NCBI GenBank assembly: GCA_947488295.1
Contig: CANKYU010000002.1
Location: 1-64,000 of the forward strand
Direction of reading: 5' to 3'
Source: an uncultured Anderseniella sp.
GTDB lineage: Bacteria > Pseudomonadota > Alphaproteobacteria > Rhizobiales > Aestuariivirgaceae
DNA length: 64,000 nucleotides
The notes beneath the pieces are model-generated. The model worked only from the letters and a program-made list of their open reading frames with translations. It was not told the origin of the DNA and did not search any database. Shown in pieces: positions 43,827 through 53,284 of the stretch (position 1 is its first letter; each line of letters opens with the position of its first letter). The position numbers were made by a program, and so were the translations under genes.

Positions 43827-44357
43827 CTACAAGCTGATCGCGTGGCTGATTTCCGCACCGGTGTCCGCGGCCCGGTACCGGGCTCTGAGGGGCCTGCCCG
43901 AAGTTTCCACGTCACGGCGAAGCCACCGGTGTGATTCCAGGAGCTGCAATGACTGGGAAAGCGCCCTGTCCGTGATCGGAAGCAATCGGGTTTTGATTTC
44001 GCCGAAGTAGCGAGGTTGCTGGCTGGCACTGAGAACGGGCAAACTCCAGGCTCGCCGCAAAAGAATTCGCTGGCAAGGTTGTTTCACAAGCGACTCAACC
44101 TTGCTCGCAATCCCTGCAATTTGGATACCTTCGGTGGTCAACCGGAACTCTGATCGCAGCGGATGACCATGTCCGGGATTGCGCTCGATCAGCCCCAGAT
44201 CAATCAGGTGAGCAAGACTTTGATTGAATGCTGTCCGTCCGGCGCCGGTCGCCGAAATCAACGTTACCTGCCGCCCCGGCACGCCTTGATCCATTTGCGC
44301 CAGAATACTCAGGGACCAGGCCCTTGATGTCAGCTTGACAAGCAACTCAATGTCCAT
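43827..44357 (-). CDS. HxlR-like regulator with two winged-helix domains
   Basis: A 176-residue protein made of two similar winged-helix units, about residues 1-85 and 90-170: each starts with a WSLxIL/WSLPVL helix and carries a recognition-helix stretch (GAGRTAFNQSLAHLIDLGLIERN; PITDRALSQSLQLLESHRWLRRD). HxlR regulators normally have one such domain and act as dimers; here one chain may form the dimer. No Shine-Dalgarno is visible before the ATG, so the start could be later. It is divergent from the VOC gene across only 39 bases and probably controls it. Confidence 0.65.
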   Translation of the reverse strand: MDIELLVKLTSRAWSLSILAQMDQGVPGRQVTLISATGAGRTAFNQSLAHLIDLGLIERNPGHGHPLRSEFRLTTEGIQIAGIASKVESLVKQPCQRILLRRAWSLPVLSASQQPRYFGEIKTRLLPITDRALSQSLQLLESHRWLRRDVETSGRPLRARYRAADTGAEISHAISL

Positions 44358-44396
44358 AAAGTATAGTATATATATTTTTTGTCTGGAGGAAAACCC
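44358..44396. promoter_or_regulatory. Compact divergent promoter/operator between regulator and VOC gene
   Basis: The 39 bases between the divergent starts hold an AT-only core (about 44361-44380; AAGTATAGTATATATAT) with internal dyads, and a GGAGGA Shine-Dalgarno for the VOC gene. On the minus strand TATACT lies 3 bases before the regulator's ATG. Both promoters must therefore overlap coding sequence or each other. The symmetric core is the obvious operator for the two-domain regulator. Confidence 0.5.
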
Positions 44397-44768
44397 GTGC
44401 CTGTCGTTTCACTGGAAAACACCATTACGATCGCGATCTCCGTAAAGGATCGTCATCTCAGTGCACACTGGTATGCCGAGAAACTCGGTTTTGAGCTGCT
44501 TTATCACGCCGATGAAGCGGGCTGGAGCGAACTGAGGACAATGACTGACGGCGTTACTCTGGGACTGGGCGAGCAGGCTGAACCAAGTCCGGGCAATTCG
44601 GTTCCGGTTTTCGGAATCGCAGATATTGCTTCCGCGCGAACCGCGCTGGAAGCCGCCGACGTCAAATTCGACGGTGATACCATCACTATTGACGGGATGG
44701 TAAGCACGGCAACGTTCTACGATCCGGACGGCAATGCATTGATGCTGGCTCAGGATCTCACAGGCTAA
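44397..44768 (+). CDS. VOC family protein (glyoxalase-like)
   Basis: A 123-residue vicinal-oxygen-chelate protein: ISVKDRHLSAHWYAEKLGFELLYHADEAG at the N-terminus (shown in part: SAHWYAEKLGFELL) and the C-terminal FYDPDGNALMLAQ, where the family's metal-binding Glu is replaced by Ala or Met. The family covers glyoxalase I, dioxygenases and antibiotic-binding proteins; substrate unknown. GTG at 44397 with GGAGGA 6 bases upstream is the clear start. Likely regulated by the divergent winged-helix protein. Confidence 0.82.
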   Translation: MPVVSLENTITIAISVKDRHLSAHWYAEKLGFELLYHADEAGWSELRTMTDGVTLGLGEQAEPSPGNSVPVFGIADIASARTALEAADVKFDGDTITIDGMVSTATFYDPDGNALMLAQDLTG

Positions 44769-44950
44769 GCGTACAGAGACTGCTTGAATTGGCGGCAATA
44801 GACAATTTGAAGCGGTCTGACTGTCTCATCTCTTCGGTCAGCATTGGCGCGAAAGGCGCCTCCGCCAACCCGTTCCCTCACAGACCTTGCAACCGGTTTC
44901 AATCCGTCGCACATTGCCGCCAAATCTGATCGTAACAACAAGGAGGCCTC

Positions 44951-46168
44951 ATGATGTCAGATGCCGCCCATTCCATTTCCGCCAAGCCTGCCGTGGTTGC
45001 CGACTTCAACTGGGAAGACCCGCTCGACCTGGAAGGCCAGTTGACCGAAGAAGAACGCATGATCCGCGACAGCGTGCGCGAGTTTGCCGACGACAAGCTG
45101 GCGACCCGCGTCAAGTCCGCGTTCCGCGATGAGCGCTTTGACCGCGAAATCATGTCCGAAGCCGGCGAACTTGGCCTGATGGGCATCATGACCGACCCGG
45201 CCTATGGCGGTCAGGGCCTCGGCTATGTGGCCTACGGCCTGATCGCGCGCGAGATTGAGCGGGTTGATTCAGGCTACCGCTCGGCGATTTCAGTGCAGAA
45301 CTCGCTCGTCATGCACCCGATCGAGGCTTATGGCTCGGAAAGTCAGAAAAAGAAATACCTGCCCAAACTGGCCACCGGTGAAATGGTCGGCTGCTTCGGC
45401 CTGACCGAACCCGATGCAGGCTCGGACCCCGGCGGCATGAAAACCCGGGCCAAACGTACCTCTTCCGGCTACGTGCTGAACGGCTCGAAAATGTGGATCA
45501 CCAATTCACCCATCGCCGACATTGCCATCATCTGGGCAAAACTGGAGGATGAAGGCATTCACGGCTTTATCGTCGAGCGCGACACGAAAGGCTTTTCGAC
45601 ACCGACGATCGAGGGAAAGTTTTCCCTGCGCGCATCGGTGACCGGCGAGATCGTTCTCGACGATGTCGAAGTGCCTGAAGATGCCCTGATGCCCAACACA
45701 CGCGGGCTGTCGGGTCCGTTCGGCTGCCTCAACAAAGCGCGCTACGGCATTGCCTGGGGCGTGATCGGTGCGGCTGAAGATTGCTGGCATCGGGCGCGTC
45801 AGTACACGCTCGACCGCAAGCAGTTCGGCCGGCCGCTGGCTGCCACGCAACTGGTGCAGAAAAAGCTGGCCGACATGCAGACAGAGATCACTCTGGGCCT
45901 GCACGGTTGCCTGGCGCTGGGCCGCGGCCTTGAGGCTGGCCGTTTGTCGCCAACTTCCATTTCCATCCTGAAGCGCAACAATTGCGGCAAGGCGCTGGAC
46001 ATTGCACGCATGGCGCGTGACATGCATGGTGGCAACGGTATTTCGGACGAGTATCACGTCATTCGCCACATGGTGAACCTTGAGACCGTGAACACGTATG
46101 AAGGTGCACACGATGTTCACGCACTTATTCTGGGCCGGGCACAAACCGGCATTCAGGCATTCTTCTAA
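44951..46168 (+). CDS. gcdH: Glutaryl-CoA dehydrogenase
   Basis: A 405-residue acyl-CoA dehydrogenase that oxidises and decarboxylates glutaryl-CoA to crotonyl-CoA in lysine and tryptophan breakdown. The catalytic Glu (E384) lies in [17 protein letters not shown], the form typical of this enzyme; FAD contacts are [15 protein letters not shown] and [19 protein letters not shown] precedes the ATG pair at 44951/44954. The 182-base gap upstream holds a GGCGCGAAAGGCGCC dyad but no clear promoter. Confidence 0.92.
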   Translation: MMSDAAHSISAKPAVVADFNWEDPLDLEGQLTEEERMIRDSVREFADDKLATRVKSAFRDERFDREIMSEAGELGLMGIMTDPAYGGQGLGYVAYGLIAREIERVDSGYRSAISVQNSLVMHPIEAYGSESQKKKYLPKLATGEMVGCFGLTEPDAGSDPGGMKTRAKRTSSGYVLNGSKMWITNSPIADIAIIWAKLEDEGIHGFIVERDTKGFSTPTIEGKFSLRASVTGEIVLDDVEVPEDALMPNTRGLSGPFGCLNKARYGIAWGVIGAAEDCWHRARQYTLDRKQFGRPLAATQLVQKKLADMQTEITLGLHGCLALGRGLEAGRLSPTSISILKRNNCGKALDIARMARDMHGGNGISDEYHVIRHMVNLETVNTYEGAHDVHALILGRAQTGIQAFF

Positions 46169-46201
46169 AACCAACAACTCAAAAATGGAGGCTTAACTCA
46201 A

Positions 46202-46801
46202 ATGGCTCTCGAACTTCCTGATCTCCCATATGCCTATGATGCGCTTGGTCCATACATGTCCAAGGAAACCCTGGAGTTTCACCACGACAAGCATCACCAG
46301 GCCTATGTCACCAATGGCGGTAACCTGCTGAAAGACTCCCCGCTTGCCGACAAGTCTCTGGAAGAGATCTGCAAGGCAGCTTTTGCCGATGGCAATGCCG
46401 GCCTGGTCAACAATGTCGGCCAGCACTACAACCACCTGCATTTCTGGAACTGGATGAAACCGAACGGCGGTGGCAAGAGCCTGCCGGGCGCCCTGCAGGC
46501 TGCGGTCGACAGCGATCTTGGCGGTTATGACAAGATGCGCGAAGACTTCATCAATGCCGGTGTCACCCAGTTCGGCTCCGGCTGGGCCTGGCTTGCGGTG
46601 AAGGACGGCAAGCTTGCCGTGATGAAGACCGCAAACGGCGAAAACCCGCTGATGCACGGTGCGACGCCGATCCTGGGCTGCGATGTGTGGGAGCATTCCT
46701 ATTATATCGATTACCGCAATGCCCGCCCGAAATACCTGGAAGCCTGGTTCGACAACCTCGTGAACTGGGAATATGTCGAGCAGCTGCATTCCGCCGCCTG
46801 A
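46202..46801 (+). CDS. sodB: Superoxide dismutase, Fe/Mn family
   Basis: A 199-residue cytoplasmic superoxide dismutase. Metal ligands H27, H78, D161 and H165 (DVWEHSYYIDY) are all present, as is LHFWNWMKP; AGVTQFGSGWAWL is typical. The iron or cambialistic form is more likely than the strict manganese form, but this cannot be settled by eye. GGAGG lies 10 bases upstream. It is 33 bases after gcdH and may be cotranscribed; a terminator follows. Confidence 0.95.
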   Translation: MALELPDLPYAYDALGPYMSKETLEFHHDKHHQAYVTNGGNLLKDSPLADKSLEEICKAAFADGNAGLVNNVGQHYNHLHFWNWMKPNGGGKSLPGALQAAVDSDLGGYDKMREDFINAGVTQFGSGWAWLAVKDGKLAVMKTANGENPLMHGATPILGCDVWEHSYYIDYRNARPKYLEAWFDNLVNWEYVEQLHSAA

Positions 46802-46865
46802 CCGGCAGGAATGACATTTCAACCGGGAAAGCGGAGCCCTCACAGTGGCTCCGCGGACCACCGGC

Positions 46866-46898
46866 AAGCCCCGTCATTCCGGCGGGGTTTTGTTTTTT
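46866..46898 (+). terminator. Probable rho-independent terminator of sodB
   Basis: A short stem CCCCG/CGGGG (46869-46873 with 46883-46887) is followed by a T-rich run (TTTTGTTTTTT). It lies about 65 bases after the sodB stop. The stem is short but the T run is good. Confidence 0.6.
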
Positions 46899-46997
46899 GT
46901 GGCCAGCGCTTTTCAGAACCAGGCCCCTACCTCAAATTCAGGTGGCCGATCAGCCCAAGAAACGGGTGGTCTGAATCTCATTTTCATGCAACTAGGC

Positions 46998-47930
46998 ATG
47001 ATGACCAGGAAAACTGCACCCACGATTGATTTGATATCCGGCCTGTTACTGCTGGCGCTGGCCGCGGTTTGGGGCGGATCGTTCTTCTTTGCAGAGGTTG
47101 CTCTTGCAGAAGTGCCGCCGCTGACCATAACGCTGCACCGGGTGTTCTGGGCGGTGCCTGTGCTGCTGCTCGTGGTGTTGTGGCGCGGGACCAAGATCCC
47201 CACATCGCTGAAAACCTGGTTCGCTTATCTCGTCATGGGCGCCTTGAACAATGCCATACCGTTTTCACTGATCTTCTGGGGCCAGAAGACCATCGAGAGT
47301 GGCCTGGCCTCGATTCTCAACGGCACAACGGCGGTTTTCGGGGCAGTTGTCTCCGGTCTCCTGCTGGTTGATGAACCGCTCACGTCGCGAAAAATTATCG
47401 GCGCGCTGTTTGGCGTGTTTGGTGTTGCCGTGATTATGGGATTTGACGCCCTCACCAACCTCGATCTGAGGAACCTGGCCCAGCTGGCTGTGCTGGGTGC
47501 GTGTCTTTCTTACGCATTTGCAAGTGTGTGGGGGAAAGTCTCGCTGTCTGACAATGCGCCGGAAATGAATGCGCTCGGCATGCTCACCGGCAGCACTGTG
47601 CTCATGATCCCCATCGCCATCTGGTCTGACGGTCTGCCGGACCTGAGCCTTTCGGCCAATGTGTGGGCGTCGCTCATTTCAGTGGCCGTGTTCTCAACCG
47701 CAATTGCATACCTTTTGTACTTTGCCATTCTCGCGCGCGCCGGAGCTGCCAACCTCATGCTCGTCACGCTGCTGATCCCGCCGTTTGCCATTGGCCTCGG
47801 CGTCGCGTTCCTGGGTGAACAGCTTGGACTTGAAGCCTGGATCGGATTTGGTCTGATTGCCGTTGGCCTGGCGATTACCGACGGTCGCCTGCTGGCCCGT
47901 GCCCGCAAACTGATCGGTGGAAGTCCCTGA
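46998..47930 (+). CDS. EamA/DMT family transporter
   Basis: A 310-residue drug/metabolite transporter with ten predicted membrane segments in two EamA repeats (first ISGLLLLALAAVWGGSFFFAEV, shortened here to LALAAVWGGSFFF; second repeat from about 150). Substrates of the family include amino acids and metabolites; none can be assigned. ATG at 46998 begins just before the first segment; the long frame to 46845 covers the sodB terminator and is rejected. It lies 62 bases upstream of the riboflavin gene. Confidence 0.85.
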   Translation: MMTRKTAPTIDLISGLLLLALAAVWGGSFFFAEVALAEVPPLTITLHRVFWAVPVLLLVVLWRGTKIPTSLKTWFAYLVMGALNNAIPFSLIFWGQKTIESGLASILNGTTAVFGAVVSGLLLVDEPLTSRKIIGALFGVFGVAVIMGFDALTNLDLRNLAQLAVLGACLSYAFASVWGKVSLSDNAPEMNALGMLTGSTVLMIPIAIWSDGLPDLSLSANVWASLISVAVFSTAIAYLLYFAILARAGAANLMLVTLLIPPFAIGLGVAFLGEQLGLEAWIGFGLIAVGLAITDGRLLARARKLIGGSP

Positions 47931-47992
47931 TCCAGTTCACCTGAGCCAGCGTTGTTGGTTTTTGTGCCCGCCGGCGCAAAATCTGCTTCCCC

Positions 47993-49324
47993 ATGTCCTT
48001 TAGCCCTGCTAAAGCCTCCCCCATGAAACTAGATGAATGGCTAAAGCAGGCTGATACAACCAAGGCCAAATTCGCCCGTGCGCTGGACATATCCGCCGGA
48101 CGGATTTCGCAGTTACTGGCAGGCGACACACCGTCGCTGGATCTTGCCATCAAAATACAGCTGTTGACCCGCGACAAGGTGAAACCGGTGGATTTCTCAC
48201 CCCACCTTGAAGGAGAACATGACATGACCAGTTCGCTGGATACCGTTGCAAGTGCGATCGCCGCCATCAAGGCCGGCGAAATGGTGGTGGTGGTCGATGA
48301 TGATGACCGCGAGAACGAAGGCGACCTGATCGCGGCCGCCTCCAAGGTCACAAACGAACAGATGGCGATGATGGTGCGCCACGGCTCCGGCATTGTGTGT
48401 GCGCCGATGACGCGCGAAGATGCACGCCGCCTCAAGCTGGACCCGATGGTATCGGATAATGATGCCCCGCTCGGCACCGCGTTCACGGTATCCATCGACT
48501 ACAAGGAAGGCCTGACCACCGGCATCTCGGCCAAGGAACGCAGTGCTACGGTGCATGCACTTGCCAATGCCAATGTGCATGCCGAAGATTTTGTCCGGCC
48601 TGGCCACGTGTTTCCGCTGATCGCCAAGCGCGGCGGCGTGCTGATGCGCTCCGGTCATACCGAGGCTGCCGTCGACCTGGCCCGGCTTGCCGGTGAGCCG
48701 CCGGTTGGTGTGATCTGTGAACTGGTCAATGATGACGGCACGGTCAAGCGCGGCCAGCAGGTCACCGACTTTGCCCGCGAACACGGCTTCAAGATAATTT
48801 CCGTGGCCGATCTCATCGCCCATCGCCAGCAGCGCGAGCGTCTGGTGGAGCGGGACGGTGAGTTCGAGGTGAACACCCCGGCAGGACCGGCCAACGGCAT
48901 TGCCTATTCAACCTCGTTCGACCCGGTCCAACATCTGGCGCTGGTCTACGGCGACACGTCGTCCGGCAAGAATGTTCCGGTTCGCCTGCACCGCCAGGAC
49001 CTGGTCGAAGACGTGCTTGGCAGCCGCGATACGCTGAACGCGGTTTATGAGATTTTCCGCAAGGAAGGCTGCGGCATCCTGATCTATCTGCGCGAAGGCG
49101 TGGCCGGGGTGCCGGCGTCAAAACTGGGCCAGCCGGATCTTGACGAAGACACGGCATCTTCCCGGGCACGGGCTGAAAGCTGGCGCGATGTGGGCCTGGG
49201 CGCGCAAATCCTGCGCGATCTGTCGGTGACCTCAATCAGGCTGATTGCCAGCCGGTCGCGGCACTATGTCGGCCTGTCCGGTTTCGACATCGAGATCGCC
49301 GATACCATAATCCTCGACAGCTGA
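47993..49324 (+). CDS. ribB: HTH-RibB (DHBP synthase) fusion with degenerate RibA-like C-terminus
   Basis: A 443-residue protein. Residues 11-70 are a Cro/YdaS-like helix-turn-helix (MKLDEWLKQADTTKAKFARA; DISAGRISQLLAG). Residues 78-290 are 3,4-dihydroxy-2-butanone-4-phosphate synthase, making the four-carbon riboflavin precursor from ribulose 5-phosphate (DDDDRENEGDL; RSGHTEAAVDL). Residues about 295-443 are GTP cyclohydrolase II-like, but the three zinc Cys are absent (RLHRQDLVEDVLGSRDT), so RibA activity is unlikely. A strong GGAG lies before Met78 (48224), so a shorter RibB without the HTH may also be made. No FMN riboswitch is seen upstream. Confidence 0.85.
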   Translation: MSFSPAKASPMKLDEWLKQADTTKAKFARALDISAGRISQLLAGDTPSLDLAIKIQLLTRDKVKPVDFSPHLEGEHDMTSSLDTVASAIAAIKAGEMVVVVDDDDRENEGDLIAAASKVTNEQMAMMVRHGSGIVCAPMTREDARRLKLDPMVSDNDAPLGTAFTVSIDYKEGLTTGISAKERSATVHALANANVHAEDFVRPGHVFPLIAKRGGVLMRSGHTEAAVDLARLAGEPPVGVICELVNDDGTVKRGQQVTDFAREHGFKIISVADLIAHRQQRERLVERDGEFEVNTPAGPANGIAYSTSFDPVQHLALVYGDTSSGKNVPVRLHRQDLVEDVLGSRDTLNAVYEIFRKEGCGILIYLREGVAGVPASKLGQPDLDEDTASSRARAESWRDVGLGAQILRDLSVTSIRLIASRSRHYVGLSGFDIEIADTIILDS

Positions 49325-49336
49325 ACTGAAGAGACG

Positions 49337-50851
49337 TCAGCGCTTCAACAGACCGCCCAGAATACCGCGCACGATTGATCCGCCGTTGCGCACCAGCATA
49401 TTGCCGATCTGACGGCCAACCGTGCTCGCCATGTTCTTGACGAACCGGTCGGTGGCGGAATCGGTGCGCCTGGTGCGTCCCTTTGATCGTGAAGACGTCT
49501 GCTTCGCCTTTGCCTTGTCAGCCTTGGCTTTTTCTTTCGCCTCAGCCGCCGCCTGCTGCTGTTCGGCGATTTTTTCCGCTTTCACTCGCAACTTTTCAAA
49601 GGCCGAATCCCGATCAACGGCTTCATCATACAAGCCATAGACGGGACTGTTCTTGACCGACTGGGTACGTTCTGCCGGCATGACCGGGCCCATCTGGCTC
49701 GATGGCGGCCGGATCAGCGTGCGCTCGACCATGGACGGCACGCCCTTCAAATCCAGCGTGGACACCAGCGCCTCGCCGACGCCAAGCTGGGTAATCACTT
49801 CCTCGGTATCGAACTTCGGGTTCTGGCGGAAGGTGGTGGCGGCTGCCTTGACTGCCTTCTGGTCGCGCGGCGTAAAGGCACGCAGCGCGTGCTGCACCCG
49901 GTTGCCGAGCTGGGCCAGCACCGTGTCGGGCACATCAAGCGGGTTCTGGGTGACGAAGTAGACGCCAACGCCTTTCGAACGGATCAGTCGCACAACCTGC
50001 TCGACCTTGGTCAAAAGGCTCTTTGGCGCTTCATTGAACAGCAGATGAGCTTCGTCGAAGAAGAATACCAGTTTCGGTTTGTCCGGATTGCCGACCTCGG
50101 GCATTTCCTCAAACAGCTCCGACATCAGCCACAACAGGAAGGTGGCGTACAATTGCGGTGACTGCATCAGCTCGTCTGCTGCAAGAATGTTGATGAAACC
50201 GCGCCCGTCGCGCGTGGTGCGCATCAGGTCCTTGATATCAAGCGCCGGTTCGCCAAAAAAGTTTTCACCGCCCTGTTCCTCCAGCACGATCAACCGGCGC
50301 TGAATGGCGCCGATGGTGCGGCGGTTCACATTGCCATAGTCGGAAGTCAGCTCGCTGCCACGATTGGCCAGTTCCGACAACATGGCGCGCAGATCTTTCA
50401 GATCGAGCAGCAGCAGGCCTTCTTCATCGGCAATCCGGAAGGCAATGTTGAGCGCGCCTTCCTGGGCATCAGTCAGCCCCATCAGCCGCGAAATCAGCAA
50501 TGGCCCCATTTCGGTAATGGTGGTGCGTATGGGGTGGCCCTGCTTGCCGAACAGATCCCAGAAGATGGTCGGAAAACCTTCAAAGCCGTAGTCGTCAAAA
50601 CCGATTTTCTTCGCCCGCTTGAGCAGGAAATCCTTAGGCTCGCCTTCACGCGAGACACCTGACAGGTCGCCTTTGACGTCCGCGGCAAACACCGGCACGC
50701 CGGCTGCGGAAAACCCTTCCGCCAATATCTGCAGGGTCACGGTCTTGCCGGTGCCGGTGGCGCCGGTAATCAGGCCGTGCCGGTTGGCGAGCTTCAGGAA
50801 TAGCTCCTCGCGTTTTTCGCTCGTCCCCAGAAAAACTGTTCCATCGGTCAT
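49337..50851 (-). CDS. HerA-like ATPase (DUF853 family)
   Basis: A 504-residue P-loop ATPase of the HerA/DUF853 (YjgR) family. Walker A is GATGTGKT (30-37), Walker [12 protein letters not shown] in the middle, and [20 protein letters not shown] and an arginine-finger region follow. Residues about 415-460 form an Ala/Lys/Glu-rich coiled-coil tail, then a basic C-terminus. HerA proteins work as hexameric DNA pumps; this subfamily's role is not established. Convergent with ribB, 12 bases apart. Confidence 0.9.
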   Translation of the reverse strand: MTDGTVFLGTSEKREELFLKLANRHGLITGATGTGKTVTLQILAEGFSAAGVPVFAADVKGDLSGVSREGEPKDFLLKRAKKIGFDDYGFEGFPTIFWDLFGKQGHPIRTTITEMGPLLISRLMGLTDAQEGALNIAFRIADEEGLLLLDLKDLRAMLSELANRGSELTSDYGNVNRRTIGAIQRRLIVLEEQGGENFFGEPALDIKDLMRTTRDGRGFINILAADELMQSPQLYATFLLWLMSELFEEMPEVGNPDKPKLVFFFDEAHLLFNEAPKSLLTKVEQVVRLIRSKGVGVYFVTQNPLDVPDTVLAQLGNRVQHALRAFTPRDQKAVKAAATTFRQNPKFDTEEVITQLGVGEALVSTLDLKGVPSMVERTLIRPPSSQMGPVMPAERTQSVKNSPVYGLYDEAVDRDSAFEKLRVKAEKIAEQQQAAAEAKEKAKADKAKAKQTSSRSKGRTRRTDSATDRFVKNMASTVGRQIGNMLVRNGGSIVRGILGGLLKR

Positions 50852-50953
50852 TTTATTCTACCTGCCTGCCAAAACTGTTGGTGTGGTGTGAAATTGCTAT
50901 ACAACACCGACGAGAGCAATGCCTAACCGACAAATACCAAAAGGAATACACTG

Positions 50954-51343
50954 ATGCAGGATCTGATTGACCGGATCGTTGAGAAAACCGGCCTTGCACC
51001 GGATATGGCGGAAAAAGCGACCGGGATCATGCTGTCACTGGTCAAGACCCAGGGCGACAAGGCCAAGGTGGCGCAATTGTTCGATGCCATCCCGGGTGCC
51101 GGCGAACTGGCGCAACTGCACGGCGGCGACGGCGCACGAGGTGGCGGGCTGCTGGGCATGCTGGGCGGCGGACTGATGGGCGGACCGCTGGCCGCTGTCA
51201 GCAAGCTGCAGGCGACGGGCCTCAGCATGGATCAGATCAAGGTACTGGGCAAAGAGACGCTGGGCTACGCCAAGGAGAAAGCCGGCGAAGACCTGGTAAA
51301 GGATGTCGCCAATTCGATTCCGGGCATTTCGGGATATCTGTAA
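50954..51343 (+). CDS. Conserved hypothetical glycine-rich helical protein
   Basis: A 129-residue protein: N-terminal amphipathic helices (QDLIDRIVEKTGLAPDMAEK; KVAQLFDAIPGAGELA), a central Gly-rich loop (about 58-77), then helices ending GEDLVKDVANSIPGI. It resembles small DUF2780/DUF937-like bacterial proteins, without known function. It has no signal peptide. AAGGA precedes the ATG. It is divergent from the HerA-like gene and upstream of mutA, but a 78-base gap does not indicate a shared role. Confidence 0.65.
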   Translation: MQDLIDRIVEKTGLAPDMAEKATGIMLSLVKTQGDKAKVAQLFDAIPGAGELAQLHGGDGARGGGLLGMLGGGLMGGPLAAVSKLQATGLSMDQIKVLGKETLGYAKEKAGEDLVKDVANSIPGISGYL

Positions 51344-51421
51344 CGAAAGTCGATTTGCAGAAAGCCGTGCGCTGAGCTACAAAATTGTGCAACGCAACAT
51401 GCGAATGGATATGGCTGCACG

Positions 51422-53284
51422 ATGAGCGAGTTAAAACTGGCAGATGAATTCCCGACCCTTGAACGCGACGACTGGCGCGCGCTTGTCGATGCGAGCCTGA
51501 AAGGCCGGCCGTTCGAGACCCTGCGCACACGCACGGCGGACGATATCATCATTGAACCGGTTTATGGCGCTGCAGACAACGCGACGCCGTTGCCTGCCGG
51601 CCCGGCGCGGGCCACGGCGGATGCCTGGACGTTGGTGCAACGCGCCGACATGCCGGACGTTACCGCCGCCAACACCCAGATGCTCGATGACCTGACGAAC
51701 GGGGCCAGCGGTATTTCTCTGGTTCTGCCGGGCAGCATATCGGCAGGCGGGTTTGGTGTTGCAGTTACAGAAGCCCGCTCCGTGCAGCGGTTGTTTGAAG
51801 GTGTCGAACTGGACCTGATCGACCTGCGGCTTGACGGCGGACGGCACGGGCGCGACCTCGCGCTTCTGGTGCTTGATGAATACAAGCGCCGACGGCTTGA
51901 CCTGTCGCGCTGCAGCCTGACGCTTGGGCTTGATCCCCTCGGCGCCTATGCGCATGGCGGCAAGGTGACAGAACGCAGCGAGCTGTCACGCCGGTTTGGT
52001 GACATGTTCACGCTGGCCACCAGCGCCGATCACCAGGGACCGGTGGCGCAGGCCGATGCCCGCGTCTATCACGGTGCCGGGTGTTCCGAAGCACAGGAAC
52101 TGGGCTTTGCACTGTCAACCGCGGTTGACTATGTGCGCATGCTGGAGACTGGCGGCATTGCACCGGCGGATGCCGCACCGCGCATTTCCCTCATGCTGAC
52201 GGCGGACGCCGACCAGTTTGTCACCATTGCCAAACTGCGTGCCGCGAGGCTGTTGTGGGCAAGACTGCTGGATGTGTCCGGGCTGGCCCCGACACCTGTA
52301 ACAATGCACGTTGAAACCGCTGCGCGCATGATGTCGAAGCGTGATCCGCATGTGAACCTGCTGCGCGCCACGACAGCGAGTTTTGCCGCCGGTATCGGCG
52401 GTGCGGACAGTGTTTCCGTCCTGCCGTTCACTCAGGCACTGGGGTTGCCTGACGGTTTTGCCCGGCGCATGGCCCGCAATGTCCAGTCGCTGTTGCTGGA
52501 AGAATCCCGCGTCGGCCGGGTGCGTGATGCCACGGCAGGTTCCGGCCATGTGGAAGACCTCACCCATGAACTGGCCCGCTCGGCCTGGCAGATTTTCCAG
52601 CTGATCGAGGCTGACGGCGGCATGATGGCTGCACTGGAAAACGGCAAGGTGCACACCATGATCAAGGACGTGCGCGATGCGCGCGACCGCGACATTGCCA
52701 GGCGCAAGATACCGCTGACCGGCGTCTCGGAATTTCCGAACCTCGATGAGGCGTCAAACAAGACGCTTGCCATGAGTGTTCCGGAAGACTGGAAAATCGG
52801 TGACGCCTCCGCGGCAATCGGGATAGAAACCTGCGAGCCCTTGCTGCAGCACCGGCTGGGTGAAGGCTTCGAGGCGCTACGCGATGCCAGTGACGCCAGC
52901 CTTGCAGACACCGGCACCCGCCCGACGGTCTTTCTCGCGGTGCTTGGAAAGCCCGCCGATTTCACGGTTCGCGCCACCTGGATGAGCAACCTGCTGGCGT
53001 CAGGCGGCATCGATGTTGTTACGGGATCAGCCGAAGAACTCGCTGCCAGCAAGCTGGACATTGCCTGTATCTGTTCTTCGGATGCGGTTTATGCCGGTGA
53101 AGCGGAAGCCGCAGCCCGGTCGCTGACACAGCAAGGAGCACGGCGTATCCTGCTGGCCGGCAAACCGGGCGAGCTGGAAGAAACACTTACAGCCGCCGGC
53201 GTGCAGCAGTTTGTCCATGCCGGGCAAAACGTCTTGACGCTGCTGAACGAGCTTTCCATGCTGGCCACGGGAGAAACATCATGA
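51422..53284 (+). CDS. mutA: Methylmalonyl-CoA mutase small (beta) subunit
   Basis: A 620-residue small subunit of the two-subunit methylmalonyl-CoA mutase. It keeps the TIM-barrel fold ([52 protein letters not shown]) and a C-terminal Rossmann-like domain, but lacks the DxHxxG cobalamin motif, as expected for the structural subunit. It stabilises MutB. The start overlaps no upstream gene, and its stop overlaps mutB by 4 bases (ATGA, 53281-53284). Confidence 0.94.
   Translation: MSELKLADEFPTLERDDWRALVDASLKGRPFETLRTRTADDIIIEPVYGAADNATPLPAGPARATADAWTLVQRADMPDVTAANTQMLDDLTNGASGISLVLPGSISAGGFGVAVTEARSVQRLFEGVELDLIDLRLDGGRHGRDLALLVLDEYKRRRLDLSRCSLTLGLDPLGAYAHGGKVTERSELSRRFGDMFTLATSADHQGPVAQADARVYHGAGCSEAQELGFALSTAVDYVRMLETGGIAPADAAPRISLMLTADADQFVTIAKLRAARLLWARLLDVSGLAPTPVTMHVETAARMMSKRDPHVNLLRATTASFAAGIGGADSVSVLPFTQALGLPDGFARRMARNVQSLLLEESRVGRVRDATAGSGHVEDLTHELARSAWQIFQLIEADGGMMAALENGKVHTMIKDVRDARDRDIARRKIPLTGVSEFPNLDEASNKTLAMSVPEDWKIGDASAAIGIETCEPLLQHRLGEGFEALRDASDASLADTGTRPTVFLAVLGKPADFTVRATWMSNLLASGGIDVVTGSAEELAASKLDIACICSSDAVYAGEAEAAARSLTQQGARRILLAGKPGELEETLTAAGVQQFVHAGQNVLTLLNELSMLATGETS

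Noticed and set aside
46845..46997. 5' extension of the DMT transporter frame
   Set aside because: It runs through the sodB terminator and lacks a transporter-like sequence; the start at 46998 places the first membrane segment correctly.
47931..47992. FMN riboswitch upstream of ribB
   Set aside because: None of the conserved GC-rich RFN motifs is present in the short leader.
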